From positions 496,001 to 560,000 of the forward strand of contig JAVXUO010001548.1 in NCBI GenBank assembly GCA_033065855.1: a stretch of 64,000 nt of DNA. Direction: 5' to 3'. Source of the DNA: Escallonia rubra (taxonomy: Eukaryota; Streptophyta; Magnoliopsida; Escalloniales; Escalloniaceae). Of this stretch, positions 45,180 to 58,350 are shown in pieces; positions within the stretch are counted from its first letter, which is position 1; each line of letters starts with the position of its first letter. A program made the translations under genes and the position numbers. The notes below the pieces were generated by a model. That model did no database searches and was not told the origin of the DNA. It saw nothing but the letters and a program-made list of their open reading frames with translations.

Positions 45180-46430
45180 GGAGATCGTCCGTGATTTAAA
45201 GGCCAGGGGGCACTTTTTATTTGGTAAGTAATAATGCCTTACAAGATCATGAGAATCCTACTGCACTAATATAAATCTAATAACATTATGAACAATAAAT
45301 TGTTCTGTTGGCACAACTCAGCTCTAGTGAGTTTGCAGAAAAGGAGTTGGCTTAAATTAACAGACTACTAGTACTTCTGTGATATGTCCGTGGACATAGG
45401 CGCGTGGTAGAGATTCTAAACGCTGAATAAGGAAGACAGAGCAGAATGACAAAACAAGAATCCTAATACATGTAGTTGGCACAACAGTAGAAAGACTTAG
45501 GAGATTTTGTAAATCTAAAGGCAGCAGTGCCACCTCCAGCGATCATTTATATCGAAATCTTCAAATTTCTTATTTGGTATAGCCTGCTGGTACTTATGAG
45601 CAAAATTGCTAGGAGGTCATAGTGCGCACGATAGAAGATTTAGAATGGTAAGTGAGAAAAGGCTCTTGACAGAGCATAATGGTGAAACAGGACTCCTATG
45701 AGGGTAACTGCGAGAAGGCTTTGTCCAGTTCAGATGTGTTAAAGTATACAAGTTGAACAGCAAACCCCCCCCCCCCCCAGGCAGATTCACTACTAAGTAA
45801 TGCCCCCAAAATTAGGCAATAAATGTTTTTACATTCCTCAATTATATGTAATTAAATTAACGTGAAGAGACCAAAGAAAAACTGAGCCTACAATCTGAAA
45901 TGTTGGAAAGGGAGAACTAGGAATAAAGTTTGTGTATAAGAATGAAACTTTTTGCAACCCTGCCATTTAAATGGGCTTAGGGACTGAATTTCATAAACAA
46001 TTAGGTTTCCTTTTCTCGGAGTTTTTATCACTATTCTGTTGATCTATGGATGCTTAGAAAATGAGAATGTGCACCTAAACTGACAATTAATACCAATATG
46101 TCACTTATATTAGTTACTATACAACCCTAACTTGGAAATATTTCTGAATACACACACTCCAAAAAATGGCACTCTGTTGCAACACCTAAGTTGGCAATCT
46201 GAGAAACATTTTCAGTTTCATCTCTCAAATATGTTTAAACAAAAGAAGTAAATAAAAATTTAGTATGTTGCAATCCAATTACCAAAAAGGTAAAGTACCC
46301 AAAATAAAGATTAGATAAAGTCCATAGGTTATGATAATCAATTATCGCTTCCTACATAATAAATCCCATAACGTGAATTAAAAAATTGAGAAACCGAACA
46401 ATGTTGTATTGTTAACTTAAAGGACCCTCT
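45180..46430. other. Upstream region of the MADS gene, nothing recognised
   Basis: A T/A-rich element TTTAAA (about 45194-45199) and a run CCAAATAAAAAG (minus strand, about 45212-45223) are possible promoter parts. A C10 run is at 45765-45777. No other gene. Confidence 0.4.
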
Positions 46431-47475
46431 TAGTAATCATCATCATTACCATCTAAGCCTTTGTCCCAAACTAGTGTGGGTCAGACACTCACATATGAAT
46501 CCTTTCCTTCCATTATCCCTATTAAAGCACATGTTCTCTCATAAATTCCTTGCAATCAAGTCTTTTCTCATTACTTATGCACATGCTATCCTGTTCAACC
46601 CCTACCTCGTCTAATCCCATCAACTTGGTACAAATCACTTCGTCTTCGAAGGGCTCCGTCGGATAAGACCAAACCATATCAAGTAACATTCCCTCATCCT
46701 TTACTCAATTTTTTAAGGAAATCCTCATTTCTTATTCTATCCCTCCATGTGTGGCCGCACATCAACCTAAGGATTCACATTTACTCGATGCTCATCTTAT
46801 GTGTATGACATTTCTTAGTTTTCCAACATTCTTAACCATACACAATCATAGCCTCGATGTCGCCAACATAAAATTCTCCTTTCAAGTTCGGATGTTATTA
46901 GGACCATACAACACCCCATAAGCAAACCTCCATTGTGGCCAACCTGCTCTTATCCTGTAGGCAACATCCTCGCCAAGCCCTTCCTCCTTGTGCATTATTG
47001 GTCCAAGATACCTAAAGATATCCTTTTTTAGTTACTTGCTGCCCATCCATAATTACTTCCTCCCAGGACCTCCTCCTAGTTCTATTAAGATTGCATTGCA
47101 AGTACTCCGTCTTAATTCTGCTTACCCTAAAGCCTTTGGATTCTAAAGTACTTCTCCATAACTTTACTCTAGCCTCACTGTCTAAAACTATATCATCCCT
47201 AAATAACATGCACCATGGGACCTCATCTTGAATATTCTTCGTAAGCTCTCATCTATAACAAAATAAAATGATATGGGCTCAACGCTGACCCTTGGTGAAG
47301 TCCCATTGTGATTCAAAACTCACTAGTGGTTGCTCCGCTCTATATGTCCTTAATAACATCAGCATACTTGGTAGGCACTCCTTTCATTTCAATAATACGA
47401 TCTATATAAGTCTACCCCATCTACTGCATCATAGACTTAGGTGGTGTACTGCATTCGCATCCTAGTTCTTCTAAA
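46431..47475 (-). mobile_element. RTE-type LINE, 5'-truncated and degraded
   Basis: The minus strand carries the characteristic reverse-transcriptase block of plant RTE elements. GVPTKYADVIKDI and GLHQGSALSPYHF are near 47380-47270. MLFRDDIVLDSEARVKLWRS (47209-47150), with the family's catalytic ADD replaced by RDD, is followed by TLESKGFRVSRIKTEYLQC. The 3' end (46431-46490) reads GACCCACACTAGTTTGGGAC then AAAGGCTTAGATGGTAATGA, with an ATG-type microsatellite tail instead of poly(A). This is usual for the clade. There are multiple stops. Confidence 0.85.
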
Positions 47476-47519
47476 GCAATCCGCAATGTTAGTATAATAG
47501 CTTGAGCATGGGCTAGCTG

Positions 47520-50371
47520 CGACCTAAACTGCAATTGGAGTAACAATTCAAAAAGCTTAGTAATACGAATCAATTCCAACAAAGCAGAACTACGGAAATA
47601 TATAAAATACTACTTCAACTCTAAGCAATCTTGACTTATACATAGAGAAAGACAACTCTAAGTATCAATTAGTATAAGTAATAAGCATAAGCAAAAACCG
47701 TAAATAAATTTTGGCGTGCTAACCACAGAAGCAAAACTTAAGTCTGTAAAAAACTAAAATAAGTATATGAGCATGTGAAATTATGTTAAAGGCAATCAGG
47801 TTATGATTAGTTCTTTTCTTTTTCTCCTATAATGGAAGCAAGTTCATACCTTTGCTTGAAACAAGCTACCACAAGGTCTCCTAAGGGAGAACAGGACAAG
47901 CTTTAGGCCACTACGGGAAATAACTATTTCAGCTGCAAATTAGATACATAAAGCATGTCTGAAGAATCAACAGGATATAATTGCTCACTCCCCAGCAGAA
48001 GTTCATAACTTGCAAGAAATTCAAACTACACACCTGCCTGTCTCAGTTGACGAATCTGTCGGCAAGTTTCTCTAATGGCACTCGGTGTTTCTTTATTTGC
48101 TTATAAAAGTTATACCTGCCAGCCAAATTGGCTGCTCATAAAATATGGTACAAGAGTTTGCACAGCTCCTTCCTTGAGATACAAGGGTTACTATATATGA
48201 ACACTTATACACTTGGTAGTGTGTTTCTTTCCTTTTTCTTATTTTTGGCAAGGGTGGGGCTTTTTTACTAATGCATCTTTGTCCTACTGCCTACAGCGAG
48301 CAAAGTTACTAGAAGTAGTCTCACAACCTTAGGTCAGTAAGGAGTTTGAAAACTGGACACAAAAGGCTGGGCAAAATGTCCTTCGTGCTGAGCTTCACCG
48401 CAGGATATCAAAGAAGAATTTTTTAAACTACCTCGCCAAGAATGGAACATCAAAGATCATTCCTGTTTGTATATTCCGCATATAAAAGGCTTGTACCCCC
48501 TTTTTTGGTTATTAATCAATAGACTTAAATCCTGCGACAGCTAATAAATGTAAAATGTGCAGTATTTCTTTTTAGCACCAAATTTTCGATTTTTATGAAA
48601 GGGGTTCACACAAAGAGATTGTTAACTCGGCGGATTCTTCCCCTTGGAATGCCATGCCAAAAATTCACCTTTTGGCAACAGATATATGCTGTAAATGCAG
48701 CAATAAATTTCAACAAAACTGGGAATTACCTTGTAACGCTAATGAACTTCGAATCCAACTCAATTAACTTGCACACAAACAAACAATTTCAAGTGCATTA
48801 TATACCAAGTAAAAACTGAGGAATTAATCTCCAATCTGTAAGATGATCACGTACACATTGGAATGTGTATTGCAATTGAGCCCCGGGAATTCATCAAAAA
48901 TTCAATAATCGAAGTAAATAAACAGCATGGGCAATGTACAGCGAATGATAAGCACCTGAATAGACGACATGCTTGGGGTCCTACAACTAGGGCTTCTAAT
49001 GAAGTGCCAGTTCTCATAAACAAGGAGAGAAGTTTCTCTACATTTTACAGTCAAATAACCAAGATTTGTTAACATATAAGCAATAATTTGCAGTATTAGT
49101 CACTCCAGTAATAATATTACACATAGTTTTGCAAAAGTATGTAGACAGTAATTTGTGGTTGTTTTTAACAAATTTTACTAAAAAATATGTGGAGAATTTC
49201 AAATCATCAAAATAAATCCACAAACCGAATTTGAAGCAATTGATCAACGTACTTGGACCATAAAAAAACTCAAAATAAGAGTGATAGTGATGATATGGTA
49301 TAACATATGAATGAGATGAAATATTAATAAATTTTAGTGACTCCTATTATCTTGATATTTTTTAGAACCGTATGTTATCTATTTATATTTATATTTATAT
49401 CTGTATTTATACTATATATAAAGAGAAAACTTATTTTAGTGTGACATTTCTTTTGTGTTACCAACTACCTATGGTGACAAGTAGTATAAATTTTTTTTAA
49501 AAATGACACAAAATACATACCTTAAATGATAAATCTATAAAGGTATGTTTGATTTATAATTTAAACTTCATTAAAACTATAATTAAAATAAATTATAAAG
49601 CCTAAAATTGATATTACAAAAATATCATATTGCTAACTTTATTTGCACATTTTTTGTTTTAACAATTTAAAATTCATTAAAACCCAGTAGTTAAAATTAA
49701 ATCTAAATTTGATATGATGATAATATTTTGCTAACTTATTTTGCCAAACACATGACTAATTTATTTTTTCTGTAATTTAAAATTTATTTTTCGAATGTGA
49801 TAATAAACACTTACATGTGATGCTTGATTTTTTTTTTAACAAAATTAATATAATTAACTTTTTTTATACACGTATCGTGTGTGCCATAATGACTCGTATT
49901 TATGTATTTAAATCTACCTGGCATTTGATAACTTTTTGTTCTCCCGTGAATGAGAAAAAAATACCAAAAATAAAAACCATTGCCTACCCTTTAGAACCCA
50001 AACAAAATCGAATGGTCAACTTTCATTTGATAGGTCCGGGGGTGTCCACCAATGTTTGTCACTTGGTTAGCCATAATAAAAAATCCTAATAGCAACAATT
50101 AAGAGCTTGAAAATAGCAAAACAATCAAGCATAGAACTATACATATAGTTTGCTCATTCGTCGGTTGTTTTAAATCAAGAATCACACCACACCATGTATG
50201 GATCATGTGTATAGCAGTTTTAATACGTGACAAAAGATTATTATTAAAAAAAAAAATATTGCAGTTGTCATTTTTATAGTCACATAGTTATTTGTCACTA
50301 ATATGAAATTAGCGATAATTTTTATCATAACAAATGTGTTTGTTCTTGGTTTAAACGCTTTGGGTGGACTC
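47520..50371. other. AT-rich intergenic DNA, nothing recognised
   Basis: No coding signal. Tandem TATTTA-type repeats lie at 49380-49420. Open frames such as 48595-48819 are low-complexity chance ORFs. Confidence 0.5.
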
Positions 50372-50974
50372 TTAGGGTCCGATTGGCAAACGGAAGTGAA
50401 TTTAGAATTGAGAATTGTAATTCAATTCCAATTCCATAAGACTTGGAATTGAGTAGAATTTATAATTCCATTGATTGGTTAGCACAAAAAATTAGATTAA
50501 GAATTGAAATTGCTAAAGTAAAAAAATAAGAGGTAAGTATGCAACGAGAGTTTTATATTTTTCTTATCAAATCATACCCAACAATACTTCCAGCCCTGCC
50601 CTGCCCCGCCATATAGAATAGAAGAAAAAGAAAAGAAAAAAAAATACACACACGATTACTTAGGTACAAAAATGTAAAAATGCAACTAATTGATAAGAAA
50701 ACTTGAATTTGTAACCTAACAGCTGAATATTAGAACTTTAATGCTATGCTAGTACTTGACAACAAGAAATTATTCTTAAAGATAAAAATGTGCTTAGACT
50801 TAACACAATAAAGTGGCTCTTAAACGTAACAAGCGATTAACAAGTTAAATCAATAAGATAATAGCTCCTAAAAACCTAAACTTGAAAACAATTCAAAGAT
50901 AAGTTCTTTGTTGGCTCCATATCTTAAGTCTTATGAGTGCTAATTTACATCATTAACCATGGCTTCCTCAAGTG

Positions 50975-51640
50975 AAACGGAAGGGACATAAATGACTCAA
51001 ACTTCCTCGCGTTACCAGTCAGCACATCATAAGCTTTGAGCAACTCAACCTGATCCAAATCTGGCACCTCTGTTAACTTCTCATAATTGAAATCCGCACT
51101 TGCAATTGTAACTTATGATGCACATACCTTGTCAATGGCACTAGCCATTGAAGTAACAGCTGTAGCAAGTGCATCACTAGTCTGACTTCTCTTGCTTGAT
51201 GGTTGTAACTTAGTTGTAGAGGTTGCCTTTTGACGATTCGTGTTATCAAGATCTTCACTAGCCTCCTCTACATTGGAATTAGATGCCAGCTCATTGTAAC
51301 CTTCAACACCAGTCTCAGCTCCTTTCCCTGTTGCTCGATCTTGTCCACATATAGTTGATAAATCTTCCCAATTCTCAATTACCTTTCTTCTATATGGCTT
51401 TGCATCGGGATGATCCTACAAAAAGTAAATATAGAACTATATAAATAACGTTCCAATCGTTTAAAAAATAAGAGAGATTAATATGTTTTTTACCTAAACA
51501 TATGCGTTCCAAGCAGCTTCACTATAAACGCTAATCGTATTGGAATAACAATCCCACGAAAAGCCACTTTGGGTAACAACTTAGACATGCATTTGTGAAC
51601 GTTGCTTACACATGTATCTTGTGAACGTTGAACAGTGAAC
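50975..51640 (-). pseudogene. Myb/SANT-like (L10-interacting-MYB type) protein remnant
   Basis: Minus-strand reading gives SGFSWDCYSNTISVYSEAAW NAYV then stop. After an intron (TTTTTGTAG acceptor near 51416), DHPDAKPYRRKVIENWEDLS and TICGQDRATGKG follow. This is the conserved GFGWD...VWDAYI...HPDA...R.K..P.Y..L..I.G order of Myb_DNA-bind_3 proteins, which occur as host genes and as the accessory ORF of Harbinger elements. A TAG stands just before the intron where the family reads a charged or polar residue. A Ser/Thr-rich region and LDQVELLKAYDVLTGNARKF come after. The N-terminal Trp-rich part of the domain is missing. Confidence 0.65.
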
Positions 51641-52796
51641 CATGCATTAGCTAGTTATTAGTGGTCTTAAAAATCAACCACATAAAAGCTAAATCACAGG
51701 GTAAAACTGAATTTACTCTTTCCTTCCAGCTTTTGTTTGATTCTAATGATACAATTTGGTTGTTTCTTGGGTGACCAAAGTAGACACCATTCTTAACCAG
51801 TCAAACACAATCATCCCCTAATCACAGCCCTTATCATAAGATCATTTCCATATATACTTCAGATTTGCATGTCAGATTACATCTCACATGACAGACCACT
51901 GAATTTCTCTACGAATCACTGAATTTCAGGATACCACTACGGTAAACCGGCTCAGAGTAGAAACACCTTGACTGTCTAACAAGAAAAACATAGTTGCTTT
52001 ATACCTTCCGGCACAAAGGGAGTTTTTTTAGAAGTACGAACAATAAACAGAACAAATAGTTTATATGCATTTCATAATCCCACTGTTTACTACCATTTTC
52101 TGGACACTTTTTTCTTGTGATTAGAGACAGTGAGTTACTACGCTTTATGCCTGATATGAAGAAATTTTTGGACAAGTGACCTTTCACCACACCATGACCT
52201 TTTCAGATATTTTTTGCGGTAAACATCTTGCCCCTTTAAATATATTCTTTGTTATCGGTACAAAGCACCATCTTGCTAATTACCATATCGCAACCGATTG
52301 AATTTAACTTTTCTCGTTTTTCATTTCCTGAAACTAGTATTTCCCAAGATTAGGACATGAAACGTAAGCAGCTCAATATGAATATCATATATTCGCATCG
52401 AGTTTATTTGGGATGAGAGAGATATAAATGGCATAGCTGTTATCGTACCACATGAGACGAGACTGCCCTTCAGCAATACAATATTGCATGTATATCGAAA
52501 GTAGCTCTGTATCGCATCCATATCGACCTGACCGCATCTGTATCGACTTATAGTATGGTATCAGACAACATGATCGATTCATTCTGGCTTATTTTGACCC
52601 GGATCTGGGTCAGGAAAATCTGCCACAGATCACAAACTCAAATTTTCTACCTTTTCTAGAAAATGACGCTGACGCTTCACTTAAGTTTGAGTTCACTTCT
52701 AAGTTATTACAAAAAATTCAGGGGTCATTACAAAAAGGTCTAAGTGTACAGTCAATGCAATCGAATGAACAACGAAAAGGGGCAAGGACACTTACT

Positions 52797-52838
52797 TGCT
52801 TGAGAAGCTCCTCTTTTGTTGAAAATGGAGACCACTGC
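52797..52838 (-). other. Possible isolated exon (WSPFSTKEELLKQ)
   Basis: The minus-strand sequence between TATATTGCAG and GTAAGTGT reads TGGTCTCCATTTTCAACA..., i.e. WSPFSTKEELLKQ. Both splice motifs are good but no neighbouring exon joins to it. It is possibly part of host sequence carried by the Harbinger-like element. Function unknown. Confidence 0.3.
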
Positions 52839-53432
52839 AATATAGAATGGAAAGATTCGATGCTAAACTTTCTTTACTATACCAATGTGGAGTATCCCAC
52901 GTGCCTGTTGATGTATTAAGCTCATAATAAACCAGCAATATGCATGAGAAACTAATAGCTTAAACGTTGCCTCAAATTTGAGTTCACTTCTAATTTAGAC
53001 ACTTTCATCACCTATGTTTCATTAGGAGAAAAAGCCAGAAAATTCACTTATTCAGAATGCCGATTAATGAATTGCGTTAACTTGGCACTAGTAAGTGCAT
53101 GATTGCACCAAAAAAAACTAGTAAGTGCATGATGTGGTTTTACAGTATCTTTGCTGGACGATTTAGTCGAATTCACTAATCATCTACCATTGTTAAGGAG
53201 ACTAAAACCAGAGTAAAGAGGTCCTCAAGTTTCCTACCCCCTCCCCAACCCCACCTCGTAAAGGGCATCAACAGCTAACCAACAACTGTAGGCGAAAACA
53301 TCTTTATTAAACCTAACTAAATAAAACGGAGAGAACAAAACTAGTGAAAAACTAAGAACCCGTCCGCATGGCCCCTGAAAAACTATTATCCAAAGAGCAA
53401 CCCTTACACCCCCATAACCCCTGAGTCAAGCG

Positions 53433-53652
53433 CTAAGAAGAAGGCAGGAGAGATGTTTCTGAGGCGTGCAGTGAAAAGATGAGCAACCCAGCAGTATTTG
53501 ACCACCGCGGTTGCATCCTTGACCGGTCACCAGCAAGAATCTCAACCACTGTCTGTGATAGCACACTGATCCCCAAAAAGGTCCAAGCACCCCCTTTCAA
53601 CAGATAAAAACGGATCAAGACTTCCACATCCGGATCGTTGCAGATAAAGTCA
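53433..53652 (-). other. Possible 3'-terminal exon with poly(A) signal
   Basis: After a plausible acceptor (TTCATGGTAG) the minus strand is open for about 72 codons (CIDFICNDPDVEVLIRFYLL ... SLHASETSLLPSS, stop). AATAAA follows about 120 bp downstream (near 53303). The composition looks coding, but I do not recognise the protein. A purine/pyrimidine-biased leader-like stretch at 54440-54240 (CTTCTCCTTCTCTCTTCTCT) could be its 5' end. It lies inside the Harbinger-like element. Confidence 0.3.
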
Positions 53653-54667
53653 ATGCACACTACCATGAACAGAAAACTTTATTTTCGTCCACGAGAGAGT
53701 AATAACGATGCATCAAAATTAAACTGCACCACGAGACACTGGATAAACCTTCAATGATAATGATCTCCAAGGAAGTCGGCTATACTTTAACGCTATATTC
53801 CTTGATAGGTAATGCCTAAAACCATATGGAACTACGTGCGCCTTTTAAGTGAAAGATAGTAATAGAAGTAAGATAATCTCAAACTTCATTTATCAACTAT
53901 TTTATCAATTCCACAATTTCCAGAAATGGCTCCTACAATTTCCAATTTACAGAACTTCATTTAACAACTATGATGGGAGTTGGTTCCATAAGTGCGTGTT
54001 TGAATAATTCAAACTCAGTAATAAAATCCATCTCGACAATCTCAAGGTCTTAAATCTGGAGTCAAAAGAAGGCTTACACTCCGCGAGTACCATTGTCTTT
54101 CGTTTCCATGTTTGAAACACAGAAATCAAAGATACCCACACAGGCACACACATACAGAAAATTAAGGTTTAAAGCATAAAAATCAAACCTAGAACCTTAG
54201 CGTTGTTGTCGTCGTCGTCAATGTTTCTGTTGTTGTTGTGCAAACCCTAGATATGTCACCATCGTCAGATTTGCCATGGAGAGGTTGAATCAAAGAGAAG
54301 AGAGACGGAAGATTGACGCTGCCATGGCATTCTTGAATCAAATAGTAGAGAAGGTAGAGAGAAGAGAGAAGGAGAAGAATGTCTGAGCAGAGCAGAGCAG
54401 AGCAGAAATCGAGTGTCGAAAGACGAAACAGTGAGGTTGGGCCTTAATGGGTGGAATTGTAACGGGCTTGGAATTGCAAATTTGAAGTTGGGCCTTAAGA
54501 ATTGGACTGTAGGCTTTAAAATATGTTTTTAATTTTATAGAATTGGATATGAATTGTAATTTCAATTCTAAATAATTTGTCCAATCAACAAAATTATAAT
54601 TCTTAAGGTCCAATTCTAAAGTCTATTTTAATTCCAAGGCTAATTCCGTGATCCAATCGGACCCTTA

Positions 54668-56019
54668 GGGTCCGTTTGGAACCAATTCTTTTGGGATTTG
54701 GATTTCAAATTTAGAATTAGATTTGGAATTCAATTCACTTCTTTTTGTTTGGAACGAAAGGGAATTCAAATAACAGAATTTCAATTTTGTGTTTGGAGAA
54801 TAGAGGAAATGGAAAGGTAATAATTTTTTAGACAATTATATCCTTCATTTACGATGAAAAACAAATTACGGTAAATGGTTTCAAGTGTGCTAGTGCCAGC
54901 ACATGGTGGTGGTGGCGGCGGCGGCAGCACTGCACGGTGTAGCAACATCGACGGTGGTTGGGTGGTCAAGTGATGATAATGATGGTAGTCGTGGTATTGA
55001 GGTGTAACAAGGTGTAACTGGAGGTCGTCACCTGACGCCAATAGTGATGTCGGCGGCAGTAGTGGTGGCGGTGGTAGCAGTAGTGGTGGCGGTGGAGGCG
55101 ACAATAGTGATGGCGACGGTTGTGGTGGCAGTAGTGGTGGTGGCGGCGGTGATGGTGGTGGTGGCGGCAGTAGTGATGGTGGTGGGGGTGAAGGCAGTAA
55201 TGGCGGCAGCAGTGGTGGCAGTAATGGTGGTGGCGGCGGTGGTGGCAATAGTGGTGGTGGTGGTGGCAGTAGTGGTGGTGGTGGTGGCAGTAGTGGCGGT
55301 GGTGACAATAGTGGTGGTGGCGACGGTGGTGGTAGTGGCATTATTGGTGGCAGTGGCGGCGATAGTGGTGGTGGTGGTGGTGGTGGGGGTTGGGGGGGCG
55401 GTGGTGGTGGCGGTAGTGGTGGCGACGGTGATAATTGTGGCAGTACTGGCGGTGGCGGTAGTGGTGGGGGATGCAGTGGCGGTGGTGGTGGCAGTAGGGG
55501 TGGCAATGGTGGTGGTGGTGGCAGTAGTAGCAGTACTGTTGGTGGCGGTGGCGGTGGGGTAGAGGTGAGGGATGCAGTGGCGGTGGTGGTTGTGGTGGTG
55601 GTGGCGGTAGTGTTCGCATTGGTTGTGGCGGCAACGACAGTGGTAGTGGTGGCGGCGGTGGTAGTGTGGCGATGGTGGTGGCAGTGGTGGTGGTGGCAAT
55701 GGTGGTAGTAGTGGCGGCGACGACGGTGGTGGTGACGACAGTAGTGGTGGCGGTGGCAGTAGTGGCAATGAAGATGGTGGTGGTGGGTTCATTGTTGGAG
55801 AGATCCAGAAAAAAGGGTAAGATAGGTAAATAATTAATTTTAATTCAAGTAAATCGAAACCATGAAATCTGATAATTTTTCATTGGATTTCACATAATAG
55901 AAACAAATCCAGTCAAATCCCATGGAATCCAATTCCAATTTCTTTTTTTAATGTTCCAAACAACAAATTTTAAGGATTTGAAATGAAATCCCATCAATTC
56001 CATGGTTCCAAACACACTC
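54668..56019. mobile_element. Tourist/PIF-Harbinger-like non-autonomous element with TTA TSD
   Basis: The left end GGGTCCGTTTGGAACCA and right end (reverse complement GAGTGTGTTTGGAACCA) are inverted repeats flanked by TTA (54665-54667 and 56020-56022). The left TTA is the same three bases that end the preceding element. The 1352-bp body is mostly a GGT/GGC trinucleotide array. It has GGATTTGGATTTCAAATTT-type subterminal repeats and no transposase. Confidence 0.82.
54903..55785. repeat. Imperfect GGT/GGC/AGT trinucleotide array, ~0.88 kb
   Basis: Nearly all triplets are GGT, GGC, AGT, GCG or GAC on the plus strand. All long open frames in it (poly-Val/Ala on plus, poly-Pro/Thr on minus) are by-products of the repeat and not genes. 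The plus strand has strong G-skew. Confidence 0.93.
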
Positions 56020-56022
56020 TTA

Positions 56023-58290
56023 GGCAATTTTTGTGTAATTTGTCGTGGACGGGCATGTCAAGATCTGTGTAAACACAATTCTCAATAGTAAAAAGGTCTA
56101 AAGTTTGGTAATAGTGCCTTTTAACTTCTTCCCAAAATGATACGAGAGGACATGCAAAATATGCTATGATTTCTTTTGGCCTATTGTTTGAGAAATATTT
56201 TTATGCTATTTAAACTGCTACTCATAACTTACTTATTTCTCCTCTTAATTAAACCAGGTAGATAAATACATTAAACGTAGACATTTTGTCCTCATCGTGC
56301 TTAAAAAGATCAACTCCTTATAAACTTATAATACGTTAATAGTAAATTCAATGATGATACACACTTTGGTGAATGTTTTAAGAGATTAAACAATAGTTTG
56401 ATGCATCTATCAAATATATGTTTCCTTAAGGTAAACTAGAAGTATGCAAGTAAACACTGAGAGTTAGTTTCTGCGTGTTGCTGAAGACTTTTATAGTTGG
56501 GCTCTCAACATTAGCCTTAGGTCGACAATATGGAGTTACCACGTGTCCAAACGTGCCTATTTACCTTCTAATTCATGTAAAGTTTCCTTAATTTAGTTGG
56601 ACACCATCATGTGTTGAGACTGGATAAGACATTATTTTATCTCTCTGCCAAAGTTTTCATTCAGCCTTTTACATCTCTACCTACGATAACACGTAACACC
56701 GTTATGTAAATGAGTCTCGTGTCTTGTTTAAGTTCAAAATTAGTCACGTGTCAATAAGTCATTGTTTCTCACACTTTCGATAAAAAGACACCGACTTGCC
56801 TCGGAACGAACAAGCCTTGAGTAAGGTTTTTTTCCCAAGGCCAATCTTCTATTACTTGATAATAACATGGCATGTTGAGGTCTTAGAACAGATTCAACCA
56901 TGCTAGGCTGAATCATTCCAAGTATGCTTGATGGGAAAAATGCTTTAATTTGCAGCAGAGGATTGAAGTCCCACCCCCACCACACAGACAGGTTTGAAAC
57001 AGACCTCAAACTACACTTGCCGGAAATTACGGGTTAGAAGCTTAGACGAAGGGAAAGCTATGAGTGAGGTGGCCCTTTTGTTTGTGGGTCTCAAACGAAT
57101 CACGTCAAGGCTTTTAAAGTTTGTAGCCGAGGGGTGAAGACGAAACCAGAAGACTACCAACCAAGTATTACCCGGAAATTGCTTTTGTTTGGGACCCTAC
57201 AAAATCAGCAAGTCGGGACAAAGGGACTCAGAAATTTCTCTAAAGTTCACAGTAATGAAGGCCTGTGAGTAGTAGCGTAGTACTACGTTGTATTTCTTTA
57301 TGTCCTTGTGTTCAGGGCGTTATTCCTCCTCAGCTGCCATTTGGTTTGAAACCTTCAGACGCTCCTTAAAATTAACGAAAGTAATAATAATAACTAGACG
57401 GCTGCCTAAGGTCATCAACGTAGAGACAGAATGGCTTTTTATGCAAATCCACCAAGGTTGTCGCTCGGCAAATTCGCTTACAGAACACAGCCCCAAAATT
57501 CCGACCCTATGGCCCTTCCCGTTCTTTCTATTTTATTTGTTCCGGAAATTCTAGATGAGTATTAGCCTCCTATCATGAAAATTTCAGGATTGGAGACTAA
57601 CACGAATCTAATAAAACCAGGGGCTTTCACATGTGTTCGTTTATGATCACTTCATCCATGAATAGGCACTTGCTACCCGTCGACCAGACGGCCTAGCATG
57701 AATGTCTGGTGCGAGGGACAAGCTAAGATAGGGAAGAATGAAATGTCGAAGACACGAAACGCAACAAGGATTGCATAGTAATGAATTTCATCGTTGTGTC
57801 TCACAAATGCATTTCATTTTGCGTGCGGTTCTCTTATTTCTCTTAAACATGAGAGAGACGGTCATTTTATGAAAATGAAGATAGGATGAAGTCACGATTA
57901 CGTGTATTATTTTTTATGTCTAGAAAGCCGCTTCAAAAGACTTGGTATTCATACTAAACAAGAGCATCCCCTAAGCAAAAGGATACGGTATCTTGTACCG
58001 ATTGTTGATCAATTCAGTTTCCAATGGAAAGGCACAACCACAATGCAATAGAGTTGACCCAAAAAAGTCGAGCAAGTCACTTCCACACCTAGTCACAGGA
58101 ATAATATGTGTTTCTCGTGAGTTGCTGTTCATTCACTTCTCTCCTTTTGGAACATTTAGATTCAAATTGGCAGTCCCAAAGCAAGTTGCAACTCTTGAGT
58201 GCATACCGCGCACATAAAGTAAATGAATTACCACATAGGAAGCATGGCCTGATAAATTAAAACTTGAGCTTCATATTTCTATACCTTTAT
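56023..58290. other. Intergenic, nothing recognised
   Basis: AT-rich sequence with no coding exon, RNA gene or element end that I can support. Confidence 0.5.
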
Positions 58291-58350
58291 CTCCAAAAGA
58301 TTTATTTACAAGAAATGAAATGGCTTCTCTCCTAAGATGATGGCGACTCA

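Larger units (their letters stand above)
50375..54664. mobile_element. PIF/Harbinger-like element with TTA TSD and a Myb/SANT-type ORF remnant
   Basis: The ends GGGTCCGATTGG and CCAATCGGACCC are perfect 12-bp inverted repeats, flanked by TTA on both sides (50372-50374 and 54665-54667). The GGGTCCG-TTGG termini plus TTA identify the PIF/Harbinger (Tourist) superfamily. AGAATTG/CAATTCT motifs recur in both subterminal regions. On the minus strand about 51640-50960 it encodes part of the Myb/SANT-like accessory protein of such elements. No DDE transposase is recognisable. The middle (52600-54440) may hold captured host exons. Confidence 0.78.

Noticed and set aside
54781-55792. Long open frames on both strands (poly-Pro/poly-Thr, poly-Val/Ala)
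   Set aside because: They are produced by the trinucleotide array; every frame of such a repeat is open, with no domain or start context.
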